A DNA stretch of 64,000 nt from Microvirga ossetica. GTDB lineage: Bacteria > Pseudomonadota > Alphaproteobacteria > Rhizobiales > Beijerinckiaceae. Numbering within the stretch: the stretch's first letter is position 1; each line of letters starts with the position of its first letter. Below are positions 9,784-18,859 of this stretch, piece after piece. The stretch is from positions 434,001-498,000 of the forward strand of contig NZ_CP016619.1 of assembly GCF_002741015.1 (NCBI RefSeq). Direction: 5' to 3'. The translations under genes were made by a program, and so were the position numbers. Under the pieces are notes generated by a model that was given only the letters and a program-made list of their open reading frames with translations, did not search any database and was not told where the DNA came from.

Positions 9784-10023
9784 ATGAAGGTCACGATGAA
9801 CGTTGATTGCACACCGGAGGAAGCACGCGCCTTCTTCGGCTTGCCGGATGTACAGCCCATGCAGGAGCACTTGATGAGAGAGATGCAGGAGCGCCTGTCT
9901 GCCAACCTGACGGCGATGGAGCCGGATGCGATGATCAGGGCCTGGTTGCCAACGGCCGTCAAAGGCTTCGAACAATGGCAGGACATGTTCGCATCCCAGA
10001 TGAGCTCGGCAAGGACGAAATAG
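9784..10023 (+). CDS. DUF6489 family protein, 79 aa
   Basis: MKVTMNVDCTPEEARAFFGL and the amphipathic helix PMQEHLMREMQERLSANL match the DUF6489 family of small alphaproteobacterial proteins, which resemble a minimal phasin-like helix pair. GGAAG precedes the ATG at 9784. The frame is open further upstream, but the earlier part overlaps the sigma remnant and looks non-coding. Function unknown; it may act on granule or membrane surfaces. Confidence 0.7.
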   Translation: MKVTMNVDCTPEEARAFFGLPDVQPMQEHLMREMQERLSANLTAMEPDAMIRAWLPTAVKGFEQWQDMFASQMSSARTK

Positions 10024-10200
10024 GCACCTGGTCGGTCTCCGCGGTCATTACATCTCACCGGCTGTCCAGGAACTCACGAGACGCTGTCTCCTGAAGGGCG
10101 CCGAAGACCGCTGGACGATGTCCTTCCGGGAAACCGGGGGTGAGGTGCGGTAGCGCTCAAGCGCGCAGACATCCGGCAAGCAGATCCGATAGGTGAGCAG

Positions 10201-10775
10201 TCAAAAGGTCGGGTTTCCGAGGCTCGGCAGATGGGCGACGCCAGGCAGGATCTCAAGCCGAGCATCCGGAAGCGCCACCGCCAGCTGGCAGCAGCGCGCC
10301 TGGACATGGGGGACGTCGAGGTCACCGCAAAGGACGCGCACGGGACCGGCAATCCGGTCGAGCTGGTCCCAGGCCAGGGCGGGCTGATGAACGCGACCGA
10401 TCACCGGGGCTGCCAGCGCAATGCCATTCATGGCCAGGAACAGTGCGCGCGCCGGTTCTTTAACGCGCCCCTGGGCCGCCAACGGTCCATCTAGCCAGAG
10501 CGCGGCTTCCAGCCGATTCACCTGATCGAGATCGCCTGACTTCTCGGCCCGATCAATCGCATCGAGCAGGCGGCGGACAGCCTCGTGGGGTGTTGCCGAG
10601 GGCGCTCCGCTGACCGACGGCGCGATTAGGACGAGCCCTGCGACGCGATCGGGCGAAGCGAGGGCGGCATCGATCGCGATGCTGCCGCCCTGCGAGCAGC
10701 CAACCAGGACAACCGGCCGACCCCCCTCAACCAGGTGGTCGAGCACGGCATGGCCGAAGCGCGATCCTTGTGCGC
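10201..10775 (-). pseudogene. Alpha/beta hydrolase, 5'-truncated
   Basis: The surviving part starts near GSRFGHAVLDHLVEGGRP. It contains the strand and nucleophile elbow VVLVGCSQGG (serine as the likely nucleophile), a helical cap, a late aspartate (VRVLCGDLDVPH) and the catalytic histidine (ILPGVAHLPSLGNP). The N-terminal third, including the oxyanion HG motif, is missing. Upstream of about 10775 the frame runs into the opposite-strand gene at 10770-11687 and loses all resemblance. The two genes are broken head-to-head at one junction. Confidence 0.65.
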
Positions 10776-11687
10776 CATAGCTGGTCCGATGACGGCACCC
10801 GCATCGAGGCTGACATCTCCCTCGAGGGGAAGTCCGGGATCGTCCGCCAAGCGGTGGTGGGCGCTGGCCGAAGCATCGGGCTTTCCAATGACTGGGTGGA
10901 GGATGTCCTGCCGGCCGTGTTCGGTCACGGGCCATCCGCGCCAGCCAGGTTCCCGACAGGAATGTACCCGTCTTGGGAGCGCACCGGACTGCGTGTTCTC
11001 TGCGCGCCCGCTAGTTTGCTTGTCCCGATGACGTTCCTTGCCTCGCTCCGCTCGAGGGACGACATCGGCTACGACGACCTTGAACCGGCCATCCGCATTG
11101 CGGCTCAGGCCGGCATCACGAGCGCAAGGCGGCTGAAGTGCCTCGTTGCGCCTTACCTTGAGCGGAAAGAGAAGGAGGTTGGCGACCTCGCTCGCACCCT
11201 TGAGAGGAGGCTGTCCCAGTTTGAGTATGCGCTTGATCGCTTCGGCTGTGGCGTGGTGCTGAACGCGAAGCCGAAGTCCTTGGCTGAAGTCGCTGCGTTG
11301 GCGAGGGAGGATGGCGATTGTTTTGGGCTGGCCTCGGGCGCGTTCGGGCAGGCCTTCTATCTGGAGAAGGACAAGGCGGCCCAGCAGGCCATGCTCGATC
11401 CGGTACCGATCCCGACCGGAGATCCAAGGAACGATGCGTGGCTCGGAGCGATCGGCGAGCACTTGGCGCAGCGCTGGGATCTTGAGGTCCCACCGTGGAC
11501 CCAGGAGGTGACCTTCATGGGCGGGCAGAAGCCGTCCTTCTGGCCAGATGAGGGGCTGGCGCGCGACATCCAGATCGTCGAGACGCCTCCGGCGTTCCGG
11601 AGACGGCTGCAGTTCACGTATGCAGAGCCGCTGATGAACGCCAAGTTTCCCACTGACCGGAAAGTCAGGATGCCGTTCTGGCAATGA
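10770..11687 (+). pseudogene. Truncated nucleotidyltransferase-like protein fused to a second domain, 305 aa
   Basis: The first ~115 residues resemble the C-terminal half of DUF6036-type nucleotidyltransferases: GLSNDWVEDVLPAVFG, then a GLRVLCAPASLL strand, a MTFLASLRSRDDIGYDDL helix, and the closing AQAGITSARRL. The catalytic GG...DxD core that should precede this is absent, because the frame starts at a scar shared with the truncated hydrolase. From residue ~130 a second module follows (GDPRNDAWLGAIGEHLAQRW ... PPAFRRRLQF). It resembles proteins often encoded beside such transferases, here fused. The start GTG is only the first available codon. Its stop codon lies within the IS21 target duplication. 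The family call is tentative. Confidence 0.4.
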
Positions 11688-11838
11688 GGTGCGTGTTTCG
11701 CGTGATCGTGAGCAGCGATTTCGCGGCACCGTGAGCAACGATTTCAGAGGATCGTGAGCACCTTTTCGGAGGTGCCGGGAGCTTCGGCCGACAACTCAAC
11801 CGGCTACGGGTGCCTCGTTCAACCCACGAGGAGGCCCG

Positions 11839-13377
11839 ATGCCAACCCAGAGATTGTCGATGCGCCGGATCCGAGAAGTACTTCGTTTAAGACATGTCCA
11901 AGGCCTGACCGAGCGCGTCATCGCGCGCACGCTGGGGATCAGCAATGGCGTCGTTCATGGCTACCTGCGCCGCGCCCGTCTGGCAGGGCTGAGCTGGCCG
12001 CTGCCGGACGGGCTCGATGACGACGCGCTCGAACTCCTGCTGTTTCCGGCACCATCCTCGGCTCAGACCGATCGGCGCCCGGTCCCCGACTGGGTTTATG
12101 TCGAGAAGGAGCTGCGCCGGCGTGGCGTGACGCGCGTGCTGCTCTGGGAGGAATATCGCGCCGCCCATCCCGATGGCTTCGGCTACACCTGGTTCTGCAC
12201 CACCTACGAGGCCTGGAAGGGGCGCGTTCGCCCAACAATGCGCCAGACCCACAGGGGCGGCGAGAAGGTGTTTGTCGATTTTGCCGGCGACACCATCGAC
12301 GTCTTCGATCCGCTGACCGGCCAAGCCCATCCCATGAAGCTGTTCGTCGCCGCCATGGGCGCCTCCAACTACACCTATGCCGAGGCCTGCGCGAGCGAGA
12401 GCCTGCCGGACTGGATTGCCGTGCACGCCAACCTGTTTGCCTTCCTGGGCGGGGTTCCGAAGTTCGTGATCTGCGACAACCTCAAGGCGGCGGTGACCAA
12501 TCCCGACCGCTACGATCCCGGCCTCAACCGCACCTATGCCGAGATGGCCGGCCATTACGGCACCGCCATTCTCGCGGCGCGGCCGAGACGCCCGAAGGAT
12601 AAGGCCAAAGTTGAGGTCGCGGTCCAAATCGCCCAGCGCTGGATCCTGGCCCGGCTGCGCAACCATCGCTTCTTCGCGCTCGCCGAGCTCAATCGCGCCA
12701 TTCGCAGCCTGGTCGTCGAACTCAACGCCCGCCAGATGCGCGGCTTCGGCTCCAGCCGGGCCGAACTCTTTGCCGAGATCGACCGGCCCCGGCTGGGAGC
12801 GCTGCCAGACGAGCCCTACGTCTTCGCCCGCTGGAAGCGCTGCCGCGTCGCGCCGGACTACCATGTCGAGGTCGACGGCCACTGGTACTCCGTGCCCTAC
12901 CGCCTGATCCGGGAACTCGTCGACGTGCGCCTTGCCGGTGCGACGGTCGAGATCTTCCACAAGGGCCAGCGGGTCGCCAGCCATGCCCGGGCGCCGAACC
13001 GGCGCGGCCACACCACCGTTGCCGAGCATATGCCGAGCGCCCATCGCCGCCACGGCCAGTGGACCCCACGAGGCCTGATCGCCGCCGGTGAACGGATTGG
13101 GCCCTCCGTCGCGGCTTTCTTCGAGGCGGTGATCGCCGACCGTCCACATCCCGAGCAGGGCTTCCGCACCTGCCTCGGCATCCTGTCGCTGGCCAGGAGC
13201 TATGGCGACACCCGCGTCGAGGCCGCCTGCCGGCGCGGCCTCCTCATCAAGGCACGCTCCGTCGCCTCGATCCGGTCGATTCTCAAGAATGGCCTCGACC
13301 GCGCCGTCGTTGACGAGACGCCCGACCACGAACCCCTGCGCCACGGCAACATCCGCGGCCAGGGTTACTTCCACTGA
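11839..13377 (+). CDS. istA: IS21 transposase IstA, 512 aa
   Basis: Full-length IstA: an N-terminal helix-turn-helix (RHVQGLTERVIARTLGISNG), then an rve-type DDE integrase core (KVFVDFAGDTIDVFDP, later FVICDNLKAAVTNPDRY and the glutamate helix) and a C-terminal beta region. GAGGAGG sits upstream of ATG 11839. It is followed 18 bases later by istB, the normal operon order. It looks intact, but the element is probably immobile because istB is split. Confidence 0.9.
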   Translation: MPTQRLSMRRIREVLRLRHVQGLTERVIARTLGISNGVVHGYLRRARLAGLSWPLPDGLDDDALELLLFPAPSSAQTDRRPVPDWVYVEKELRRRGVTRVLLWEEYRAAHPDGFGYTWFCTTYEAWKGRVRPTMRQTHRGGEKVFVDFAGDTIDVFDPLTGQAHPMKLFVAAMGASNYTYAEACASESLPDWIAVHANLFAFLGGVPKFVICDNLKAAVTNPDRYDPGLNRTYAEMAGHYGTAILAARPRRPKDKAKVEVAVQIAQRWILARLRNHRFFALAELNRAIRSLVVELNARQMRGFGSSRAELFAEIDRPRLGALPDEPYVFARWKRCRVAPDYHVEVDGHWYSVPYRLIRELVDVRLAGATVEIFHKGQRVASHARAPNRRGHTTVAEHMPSAHRRHGQWTPRGLIAAGERIGPSVAAFFEAVIADRPHPEQGFRTCLGILSLARSYGDTRVEAACRRGLLIKARSVASIRSILKNGLDRAVVDETPDHEPLRHGNIRGQGYFH

Positions 13378-13395
13378 ACCCAGGAGACCCAACCG

Positions 13396-14028
13396 ATGCT
13401 GACCCATCCCACCCATGAGCGCCTGATCGCGCTTGGCCTGACCGGCATGGCCAAAGCCTTCGAGGAGCAGCGACGATTGCCCGATCTCGACGCTCTGTCC
13501 TTTGAGGAGCGCATCGGGCTGTTGGTCGACCGCGAAGCGGCCGAGCGCGACACCAAGCGTCTCACCGCGCGGCTCAAGTTCGCGGCGCTGCGCCAGAACG
13601 CCTGCGTCGAGGACGTCGATTGGCGAACCCCGCGCGGCATCGATCGCGCGGTCTTTGCCCGGCTGGTTGTTGGCGACTGGATCGACCGGCATGAGAATGT
13701 GCTGATTACAGGGGCGGCCGGCCTCGGCAAGAGCTGGATCGCCTGCGCGCTCGGCCACAAGGCCTGCCGGGATAACCGCTCGGTGCTCTACCACCGCGTG
13801 CCGCGCCTGTTCGAGGCATTGGCGCTCGCGCGCGGCGACGGGCGCTATGGCCGCCTGCTCAAGGCCCTCGGTCGCGTACAGGTGCTGATCCTCGATGATT
13901 GGGGCTTGTCAGTGCTCACCGGGTCCGAGCGGCGCGATCTCCTGGAAATCCTCGACGATCGTCACGGCCGCTCATCGACCATCGTCACGAGCCAGGTTCC
14001 CGTGGACGCATGGCATGACCTGATTGGG
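13396..14028 (+). pseudogene. istB: 5' part of IS21 helper ATPase IstB
   Basis: IstB is the AAA+ target-selection helper of IS21 transposition. The piece carries Walker A (GAAGLGKSWIA), Walker B (VLILDDWGLS) and the sensor region (STIVTSQVPVDAWHDLIG), and stops being IstB after GGG at 14026-14028. The remaining 43 codons are found at 16655-16783. Joining the two gives 253 residues in frame, the usual IstB length. As it stands the frame ends with three foreign codons and a TGA at 14044-14046. Confidence 0.85.
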
Positions 14029-14040
14029 GACGCGAAGATC

Positions 14041-16146
14041 TCATGATGCCACCTTTTTTGATCGTCTGATGCGTTGTAAACGATTCTGCAGATACCGGAT
14101 CTGATCGTCCGTCGGATCGATTTGCCAAGGCTGTCCTTTGACCAGTTGCCGCCCCACGAGGAAGCCACGGGCCAGATAATCGAAGATGACCTGCGGCGTC
14201 ACGCCCAACAGCGAAGCCACTCCCTGAACCGAATAGCTTCCGTCCGACCAGCGCATCGGATTGGCTGCAACACCGTTGATCTTCACGGTCGCAATGCCCC
14301 AACGGTCCCGCAGCAGCCAGACATTCTCACCTCGGAAGCGACAACCACGGGCGGTGGTGAAGCCCTCTTGATTCAGGATCTGCGCGATCTCCTTGTCCAT
14401 CTTGCCGGCCGCATTCAGCTCCGTGATCTGCTGCCGCAAACGATCGAGATCGGCATAGTCCTTATAGGTGTGAACCCGCCGTTGCACGGCATGCTCGCTC
14501 GTTGCCCCGGTCTGCCACAGGATCTTGAGCCAGACATGCCCTGTGATCCTCTTCTGATCCAGGATCACCTCGCGAATAACGAAGCGCAGGATGCGTTTGC
14601 GGTCCGCCGCCGTGGTTGTCACCGCATGCCACACCTGCGGCAGATTCTGGCCCAGAGCCTGCAGCGTTGCACGATCATCAGCGCTCAAGACCAGAGGCTG
14701 TTCACGCCGCCAGCGATCGTGCTCCTGGTCGACCGCCTCGACCGCACGCAGCTTCTCCTCCCAAGCCCGTTCCAGAGAACGGGCCACCAGCCGGTTCTCG
14801 GGCTCGACCGCATCGTACTGGCGCTGGGCTCGCTCCGCCTCATACCGGGCGCGCTCGCGCCGCAGCCCCCACTGCCGCTCGAGCTGCCGCGCCTCCCGGT
14901 CCAACTGCCCAAGGGCGGCCAGCGCAATGGCGATCTGGTCGGGCTTCAGCGCTTCCAGCAGGATCGCCTCGACGCGGGCATCCACTGCCAGAGCCCGCAC
15001 CTCCTGACAGAGAGGCGCCCCGGTCTGATCCCGGTCGGCCCGGCAGCAATAAACCGGATAATCGCCCTGCGGGCCCGTGTAACGCAGACTCATGCGGCGG
15101 CCGCAGCGGCCGCACATGGCAATGCCCTGCAGCAGCGCTGCACCTTTGCGCGGGACGCCGACATGATCAGCGTCGTAGCGGTTGACGTTATCGGCCAGAC
15201 GCCGCTGGTTGGCCATGAACTCCTCCCAGCTGATGTAGCCCGGATGAGATTCCTGCAGGCAGACCTCCCATTCGGCAACGGGAACCTTGATCGTGCTGGG
15301 GCGGCACGATCCTGCCCGCGCCTGACCGGGAGCCTGTCGCCGCCGACCATACACATACGCGCCGGCGAGGGCGGGATTTTGAAGAATGCTGCGGACGCGG
15401 GCGCTGGTCGCCTCGCGCCAGACCACGTCGTGCGGTGAGGGCCCCCTCAGCGGACGCACCGGCAGCGGCAGCCCATTCGCCCGAAGATAGCGCCTGACCG
15501 CATGGGCGCTGTGCAGTTCGCGGAATTTGGCGAAGACCAGAGCCACACGGGCTTGGACCTCCTCATCCGGGTTGAGCGTCACGGCCCCGGAGCGGTCATG
15601 GACCAGACCGGCCGGGACCGGCAGGCGCAGTTCGCCGCGAGCCGCCTTCTGCCGTTCGCCCTGATGCAGGCGCAGTCTGATCTGGTGCAGTTCCGCTTCA
15701 CTCATGATGCCGGACAGGCCGAGCAGCAGGCGATCATGATACGCACACGGATCGAACAGACGCTCGCCATCGGCAAGAAGAACCCCGAACAGCGAGCACA
15801 ATTCCAGCAGCTGATGCCAGTCGCGGTTGTTGCGCGCCAGCCGTGAGGCGTCGAGGCTCATGACCAGGCCGGCATGGCCGAGACTGATCTCGGAAATCAG
15901 CTTCTGGAAGCCCTGGCGGTCGGTCGTGCCGGCGCCGGATTTGCCCAGATCCTCGTCGATGACCTGGATCCGCTCGCGCGGCCAGCCGAGATCCTCGGCG
16001 CGATCGACCAGGCGGTACTGCAGCTCGGTGCTCTCCTGGTGATGCTTGATCTGGGTCACCGTGGACTGGCGCACGTAGATATAGGCCAGCTTGGCGCGGC
16101 GGGCCGAGGTCAGCCGCTCGTCAGAAGGGTTCGTGACGCTCAGCAT
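14041..16146 (-). CDS. Large serine recombinase, 701 aa
   Basis: N-terminal resolvase domain with the catalytic serine in IYVRQSTVTQ and the arginine motif SLDASRLARNNRDWH, then a recombinase domain, a zinc-ribbon (MCGRCGRRM ... VYCCRAD, four cysteines), a coiled coil rich in Arg/Glu (residues ~430-520) and a C-terminal helix-turn-helix-like region. The start ATG 16146 has GGGAGAA upstream; earlier starts add 15 unrelated residues. The ATGCTGA overlap with the stop of the preceding gene suggests translational coupling. It very likely catalyses insertion and excision of this element. Confidence 0.85.
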   Translation of the reverse strand: MLSVTNPSDERLTSARRAKLAYIYVRQSTVTQIKHHQESTELQYRLVDRAEDLGWPRERIQVIDEDLGKSGAGTTDRQGFQKLISEISLGHAGLVMSLDASRLARNNRDWHQLLELCSLFGVLLADGERLFDPCAYHDRLLLGLSGIMSEAELHQIRLRLHQGERQKAARGELRLPVPAGLVHDRSGAVTLNPDEEVQARVALVFAKFRELHSAHAVRRYLRANGLPLPVRPLRGPSPHDVVWREATSARVRSILQNPALAGAYVYGRRRQAPGQARAGSCRPSTIKVPVAEWEVCLQESHPGYISWEEFMANQRRLADNVNRYDADHVGVPRKGAALLQGIAMCGRCGRRMSLRYTGPQGDYPVYCCRADRDQTGAPLCQEVRALAVDARVEAILLEALKPDQIAIALAALGQLDREARQLERQWGLRRERARYEAERAQRQYDAVEPENRLVARSLERAWEEKLRAVEAVDQEHDRWRREQPLVLSADDRATLQALGQNLPQVWHAVTTTAADRKRILRFVIREVILDQKRITGHVWLKILWQTGATSEHAVQRRVHTYKDYADLDRLRQQITELNAAGKMDKEIAQILNQEGFTTARGCRFRGENVWLLRDRWGIATVKINGVAANPMRWSDGSYSVQGVASLLGVTPQVIFDYLARGFLVGRQLVKGQPWQIDPTDDQIRYLQNRLQRIRRSKKVAS

Positions 16147-16616
16147 CGGTCTTCTCCCTGATCGGCGGCATCGGGTGCATCCGTCGCACAAGCTCGGCCA
16201 GAAGCTGAGCCATCTGCGTTTGCGTCTCGGCCGGGAGGTTCGGCCACGGCCGGATCGGTTGGTGCCGAGAGCGGTGCAGGTGCAGCCTGGTCGGAGAAGC
16301 GGGCTCCCGGTTCAAGGGACAGCGTTGGGCCATCGTGGATCACCTTCGGTTCGGACGCGGTGATCATGGTGGCCAAATGCTGCGCCAGTGGGAGCAGGGT
16401 GCGAATGCTGACCCGCAGGGTCTCGTCCGCCGTCCCTGGATGCTCGCCGTGGCTGGCCGCGGCCAGATCGGTGATGGAGCGGCGAATGGAGCGCCGACGG
16501 CCATCGGGCAGGGCAATGACGACAAACGAGGCTCCGCGCGGGGAGTGCATGGACACGAGGTCGAACTGCTGTCCGCTCAGCGCGTGTCGGGGATCGATGA
16601 CCGTCACATGAGACAC
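16140..16616 (-). CDS. Accessory protein of the serine-recombinase element, about 158 aa
   Basis: The likely start is GTG 16616 ([20 protein letters not shown]), the first sensible start inside the element. A compact beta domain follows ([20 protein letters not shown]), resembling the DUF5372-like proteins often found before such recombinases. A long disordered Ala/Pro tail follows. Its stop overlaps the recombinase ATG. The open frame extends upstream across the element boundary into istB antisense, but that part cannot belong to it. Role unknown; perhaps a directionality or DNA-binding partner. Confidence 0.55.
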   Translation of the reverse strand: MSHVTVIDPRHALSGQQFDLVSMHSPRGASFVVIALPDGRRRSIRRSITDLAAASHGEHPGTADETLRVSIRTLLPLAQHLATMITASEPKVIHDGPTLSLEPGARFSDQAAPAPLSAPTDPAVAEPPGRDANADGSASGRACATDAPDAADQGEDRC

Positions 16617-16654
16617 GAGCCGGTCAAGGATCGAGGCATTCTGGAATGTTCGGG

Positions 16655-16783
16655 AATCCCACTCTTGGAGACGCAATCTTGGATCGTCTTGTTCACAATG
16701 CCCACCGCCTTCAACTCGCCGGAGAAAGCATGAGAAAGCAGAACGCCAGAGCCCGCCCTCTTGACGGCGACCAAATCTCCTGA
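16655..16783 (+). pseudogene. istB: 3' part of istB
   Basis: Reads [19 protein letters not shown] and continues to DGDQIS and TGA at 16781-16783. It is in frame with 13396-14028 if the intervening element is removed. [10 protein letters not shown] is the classical IstB C-terminal motif. Confidence 0.85.
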
Positions 16784-16887
16784 CTCCATCACCCCATCGG
16801 TCGACGCGACCGCTCATGATCGCGTGAAATGCCTGCTCACGATCCCACGAAATGAGCGCTCACGATCCGCGAGATGCGCAAATGAGG

Positions 16888-17252
16888 GAAGTGTCAGGAT
16901 CTGTGGCGACCCGGGAATAAATCCGTTTCAGGAGCCCGCTATCGCGACACCTTGACCTGCCCATCAATGACGGCTGCCCTGAAGCGCTCCCGAGTGCCCC
17001 ACACAACCTCAGGCTCTCCCAGAGGAGCTCACATGCGGCCTGGGCTGTCAGGATCAACGCATCGCTTCGCTATTTTCCGCCAGCCGCCGTGCTTCTCCGG
17101 CCGCGGGGCAGGGGAGGGCAGGTTAAGAGCAACTAGTGGACCTTCGCACGGCCAAGCTGGATGGCTCTCCTTGACCGAGGCCGTGTGGAAACGCGATTTC
17201 GAGCGATGTGCGCTGGCTGCTATTTGGGCGTGATCCGCGTCGGCAAGAGGGT
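16888..17252. other. Stretch without a recognisable gene
   Basis: About 365 bases between the IS21 right end and the IS1182 remnant. No convincing coding frame; it may include the 3' end of the IS1182-like element, but I cannot define its inverted repeat. Confidence 0.3.
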
Positions 17253-17936
17253 TCAGACTGCCAGAGCCCTCAGCAGGGGCCGGACACCCAGGATGGTGAT
17301 CATCCGCTTCAGGTTGTAGGCCAGCACGTGCAGGCTCATCTCGGTTCTGACCTTCTCCAGGGTCTTCATCAGGAAATGCGTACTGCCCATCCAGGCCTTG
17401 ATGGTCCCGAATGGATGCTCCACCGTCTGTCGGCGGATGAGCATGGCCTGCGGCATGCGCTCAAGCCGGGCCTGCATCCGGTCAAGCACATCCTCGTGCT
17501 CCCAGCGCTTCACCCGCTTGTGCGTGTCCGGCGAGCATCGCGGCTTGAGGGCGCAACTCGGGCACGCCGTCAGATTGCGGTAATGATCGATGGTATCCCG
17601 TCGGTCTGAGCGCACCTTGCCCTTGGTCAGATGCTGGCCCGCCGGGCAGGTGTAGTGGTCATGCTCAGCGTCATAGACGAAGTCCTGCCCGGTGAAGAGA
17701 CCGCGGTTGGCGTTGCCGGAGGTCTGGGTCTTGGGAACATAGGGCAAGACACCGGTGCCCTCGCAAGCCAGCACCTCGTCACCGTTATAATAGCCTCGAT
17801 CCGCCAGCACGGTGAGATCCTCACACGCCATCACGGTCCGAGCTTGCTGCCCCATCGCCAGCAGTTGGGTGCGGTCATTGCCGACATTGGTCACCTCGTG
17901 TGCGACGATGAGATGATGCTCGGCCTCCACCGCCAT
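17253..17936 (-). pseudogene. IS1182-family transposase, N-terminally truncated
   Basis: The 227 residues correspond to the C-terminal half of IS1182 transposases: LADRGYYNGDEVLACE, the cysteine-bearing insert YTCPAGQHL ... CPSCALKPRC, and the glutamate helix VEHPFGTIKAWMG followed by EMSLHVLAYNLKRMI. Family members are around 450-480 residues, so about half is missing. The sequence upstream of MAVEAEHHLIVAHEVTN is out of frame or unrelated. Confidence 0.8.
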
Positions 17937-18164
17937 GGGAGCCGAAGCCGATGATGAACGATCCCGAGGAGTCAGATCCTGCCGTAGTAGCCATGAACCT
18001 TACGAACAAAGCTGGGTCACCAGCGGCCCCTGGGCATCCTCGGTAGCCTTTCAGTCCAATGGACAGTCAGGATGGGCTGTCTTCACACGTCTGGGATGCT
18101 TAAGGAACTGAACGAGGGACGGATCTGGTGGCGAGACGCGATCAGTTGAGATCGACCTCAGTCC

Positions 18165-18449
18165 TCAGCGGATCAGGGCACGGGGTGCTCTGCGCTCGAC
18201 CAGAACAGTCTGTCGGCCTGCTGCGACCCGAACTTGGGTCGATGGCCGAGCGGGCCTGCGCGGAGGCGCCTTCAGGATTGCGACTCTGACATCCGGCTCC
18301 GGCAACCCCATCAGCTGTGCGGCAATCTCGGCCTGGCCATCGATGTTGTCGGTGAGCCCCTGCGCGGCATAGATGGCCTCCTCCAAGGTCGGCGGCTCGA
18401 AACGGAGCGAGGTCCGGACGGCAGATGGCTTGTTCCTGGGTGATGGCAT
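18165..18449 (-). CDS. Hypothetical protein, 94 aa
   Basis: Start taken at ATG 18449 (MPSPRNKPSAVRTSLRFEPP); a TTG 15 bases upstream is possible. It has a helical acidic middle (LEEAIYAAQGLTDNIDGQAE) followed by a strongly basic, proline-rich tail (KAPPRRPARPS). No known domain. The acidic-then-basic layout suggests a DNA- or RNA-associated small protein, which is only a guess. Confidence 0.45.
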   Translation of the reverse strand: MPSPRNKPSAVRTSLRFEPPTLEEAIYAAQGLTDNIDGQAEIAAQLMGLPEPDVRVAILKAPPRRPARPSTQVRVAAGRQTVLVERRAPRALIR

Positions 18450-18489
18450 CGAGGTTGCTTTCAACAGGAAGACCCGTGGCTTTGCAAAA

Positions 18490-18584
18490 TCGTCACGGCC
18501 GGTCGGAGAGTTCCGGCCATTGGTTCACGGTCTCATGGAGTGCTTGTAGGTGCGGATCTTGGACAGGATGTAGATAACGAACAT
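18490..18584 (-). pseudogene. Decayed DUF1127 gene
   Basis: ATG at 18584 behind AGGGGG begins MFVIYILSKIRTYKHS, the standard opening of DUF1127 proteins (compare MFVSFILAKVQAYFRYR at 29688). The frame then stops. In another frame the DUF1127 sequel HETVNQWPELSDRP continues and soon hits a TGA. A frameshift and loss of the RELxDLG core mark it as dead. Confidence 0.5.
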
Positions 18585-18859
18585 GGATGGCCCCCTAGCA
18601 GATCACGGCCCTGGCGGCCGACAATCATTGCCCTTGCTGCACTGCAGCATATAGGGATGCGCCCTGTTGCTGAGGAGTCGAATCCTCGAAGAGGTGTTAT
18701 GCCTCTGCAGCATAACGCTCAAGCTATCTGCCACAGGCAGAATCTAATCGCATGCGCGTCCACGCGCAGGCCCTCTGGAATCCGACAGAATACAGATGAT
18801 GGGGTTTTCTTTCGCAGCCGCGAGACTAGGTAACGCATAATTGCGGCACTGCGAACCTC

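Larger units (their letters stand above)
14029..16654 (-). mobile_element. Serine-recombinase mobile element nested in istB (about 2.6 kb)
   Basis: The boundaries are inferred from where IstB coding stops and resumes. Both junctions contain GGG (14026-14028 and 16652-16654), and joining at this core restores the istB frame ([15 protein letters not shown]). There are no long inverted repeats, which fits integration by a serine recombinase with a short shared core rather than DDE transposition. It encodes two overlapping leftward genes: an accessory protein and the recombinase. Confidence 0.75.
11690..16880 (+). mobile_element. IS21-family element, split by a nested serine-recombinase element
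   Basis: The target duplication AATGAGG occurs at 11683-11689 and 16881-16887, immediately outside terminal repeats that both begin TGCG and contain reiterated GATCGTGAGC boxes spaced about 20 bases apart, as is normal for IS21 ends. Genes istA and istB are present. A 2.6-kb element interrupts istB. Without the insert the IS is about 2.57 kb, the usual IS21 size. Confidence 0.85.

Noticed and set aside
10626..11738. A 370-codon minus-strand frame
   Set aside because: It overlaps the hydrolase fragment and the nucleotidyltransferase gene in antisense and has low-complexity arginine/proline composition.
11887..13794. A 635-codon frame on the minus strand
   Set aside because: Antisense shadow of istA/istB; glycine/alanine/valine-rich and without any domain.
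14122..15438. A 438-codon plus-strand frame
   Set aside because: Antisense of the serine recombinase; the recombinase has catalytic motifs and a ribosome site.
18650..18760. Possible tRNA around the TCGAATCC motif
   Set aside because: No matching acceptor or anticodon stems; only a 7-bp hairpin (GTTATGC / GCATAAC) is present.
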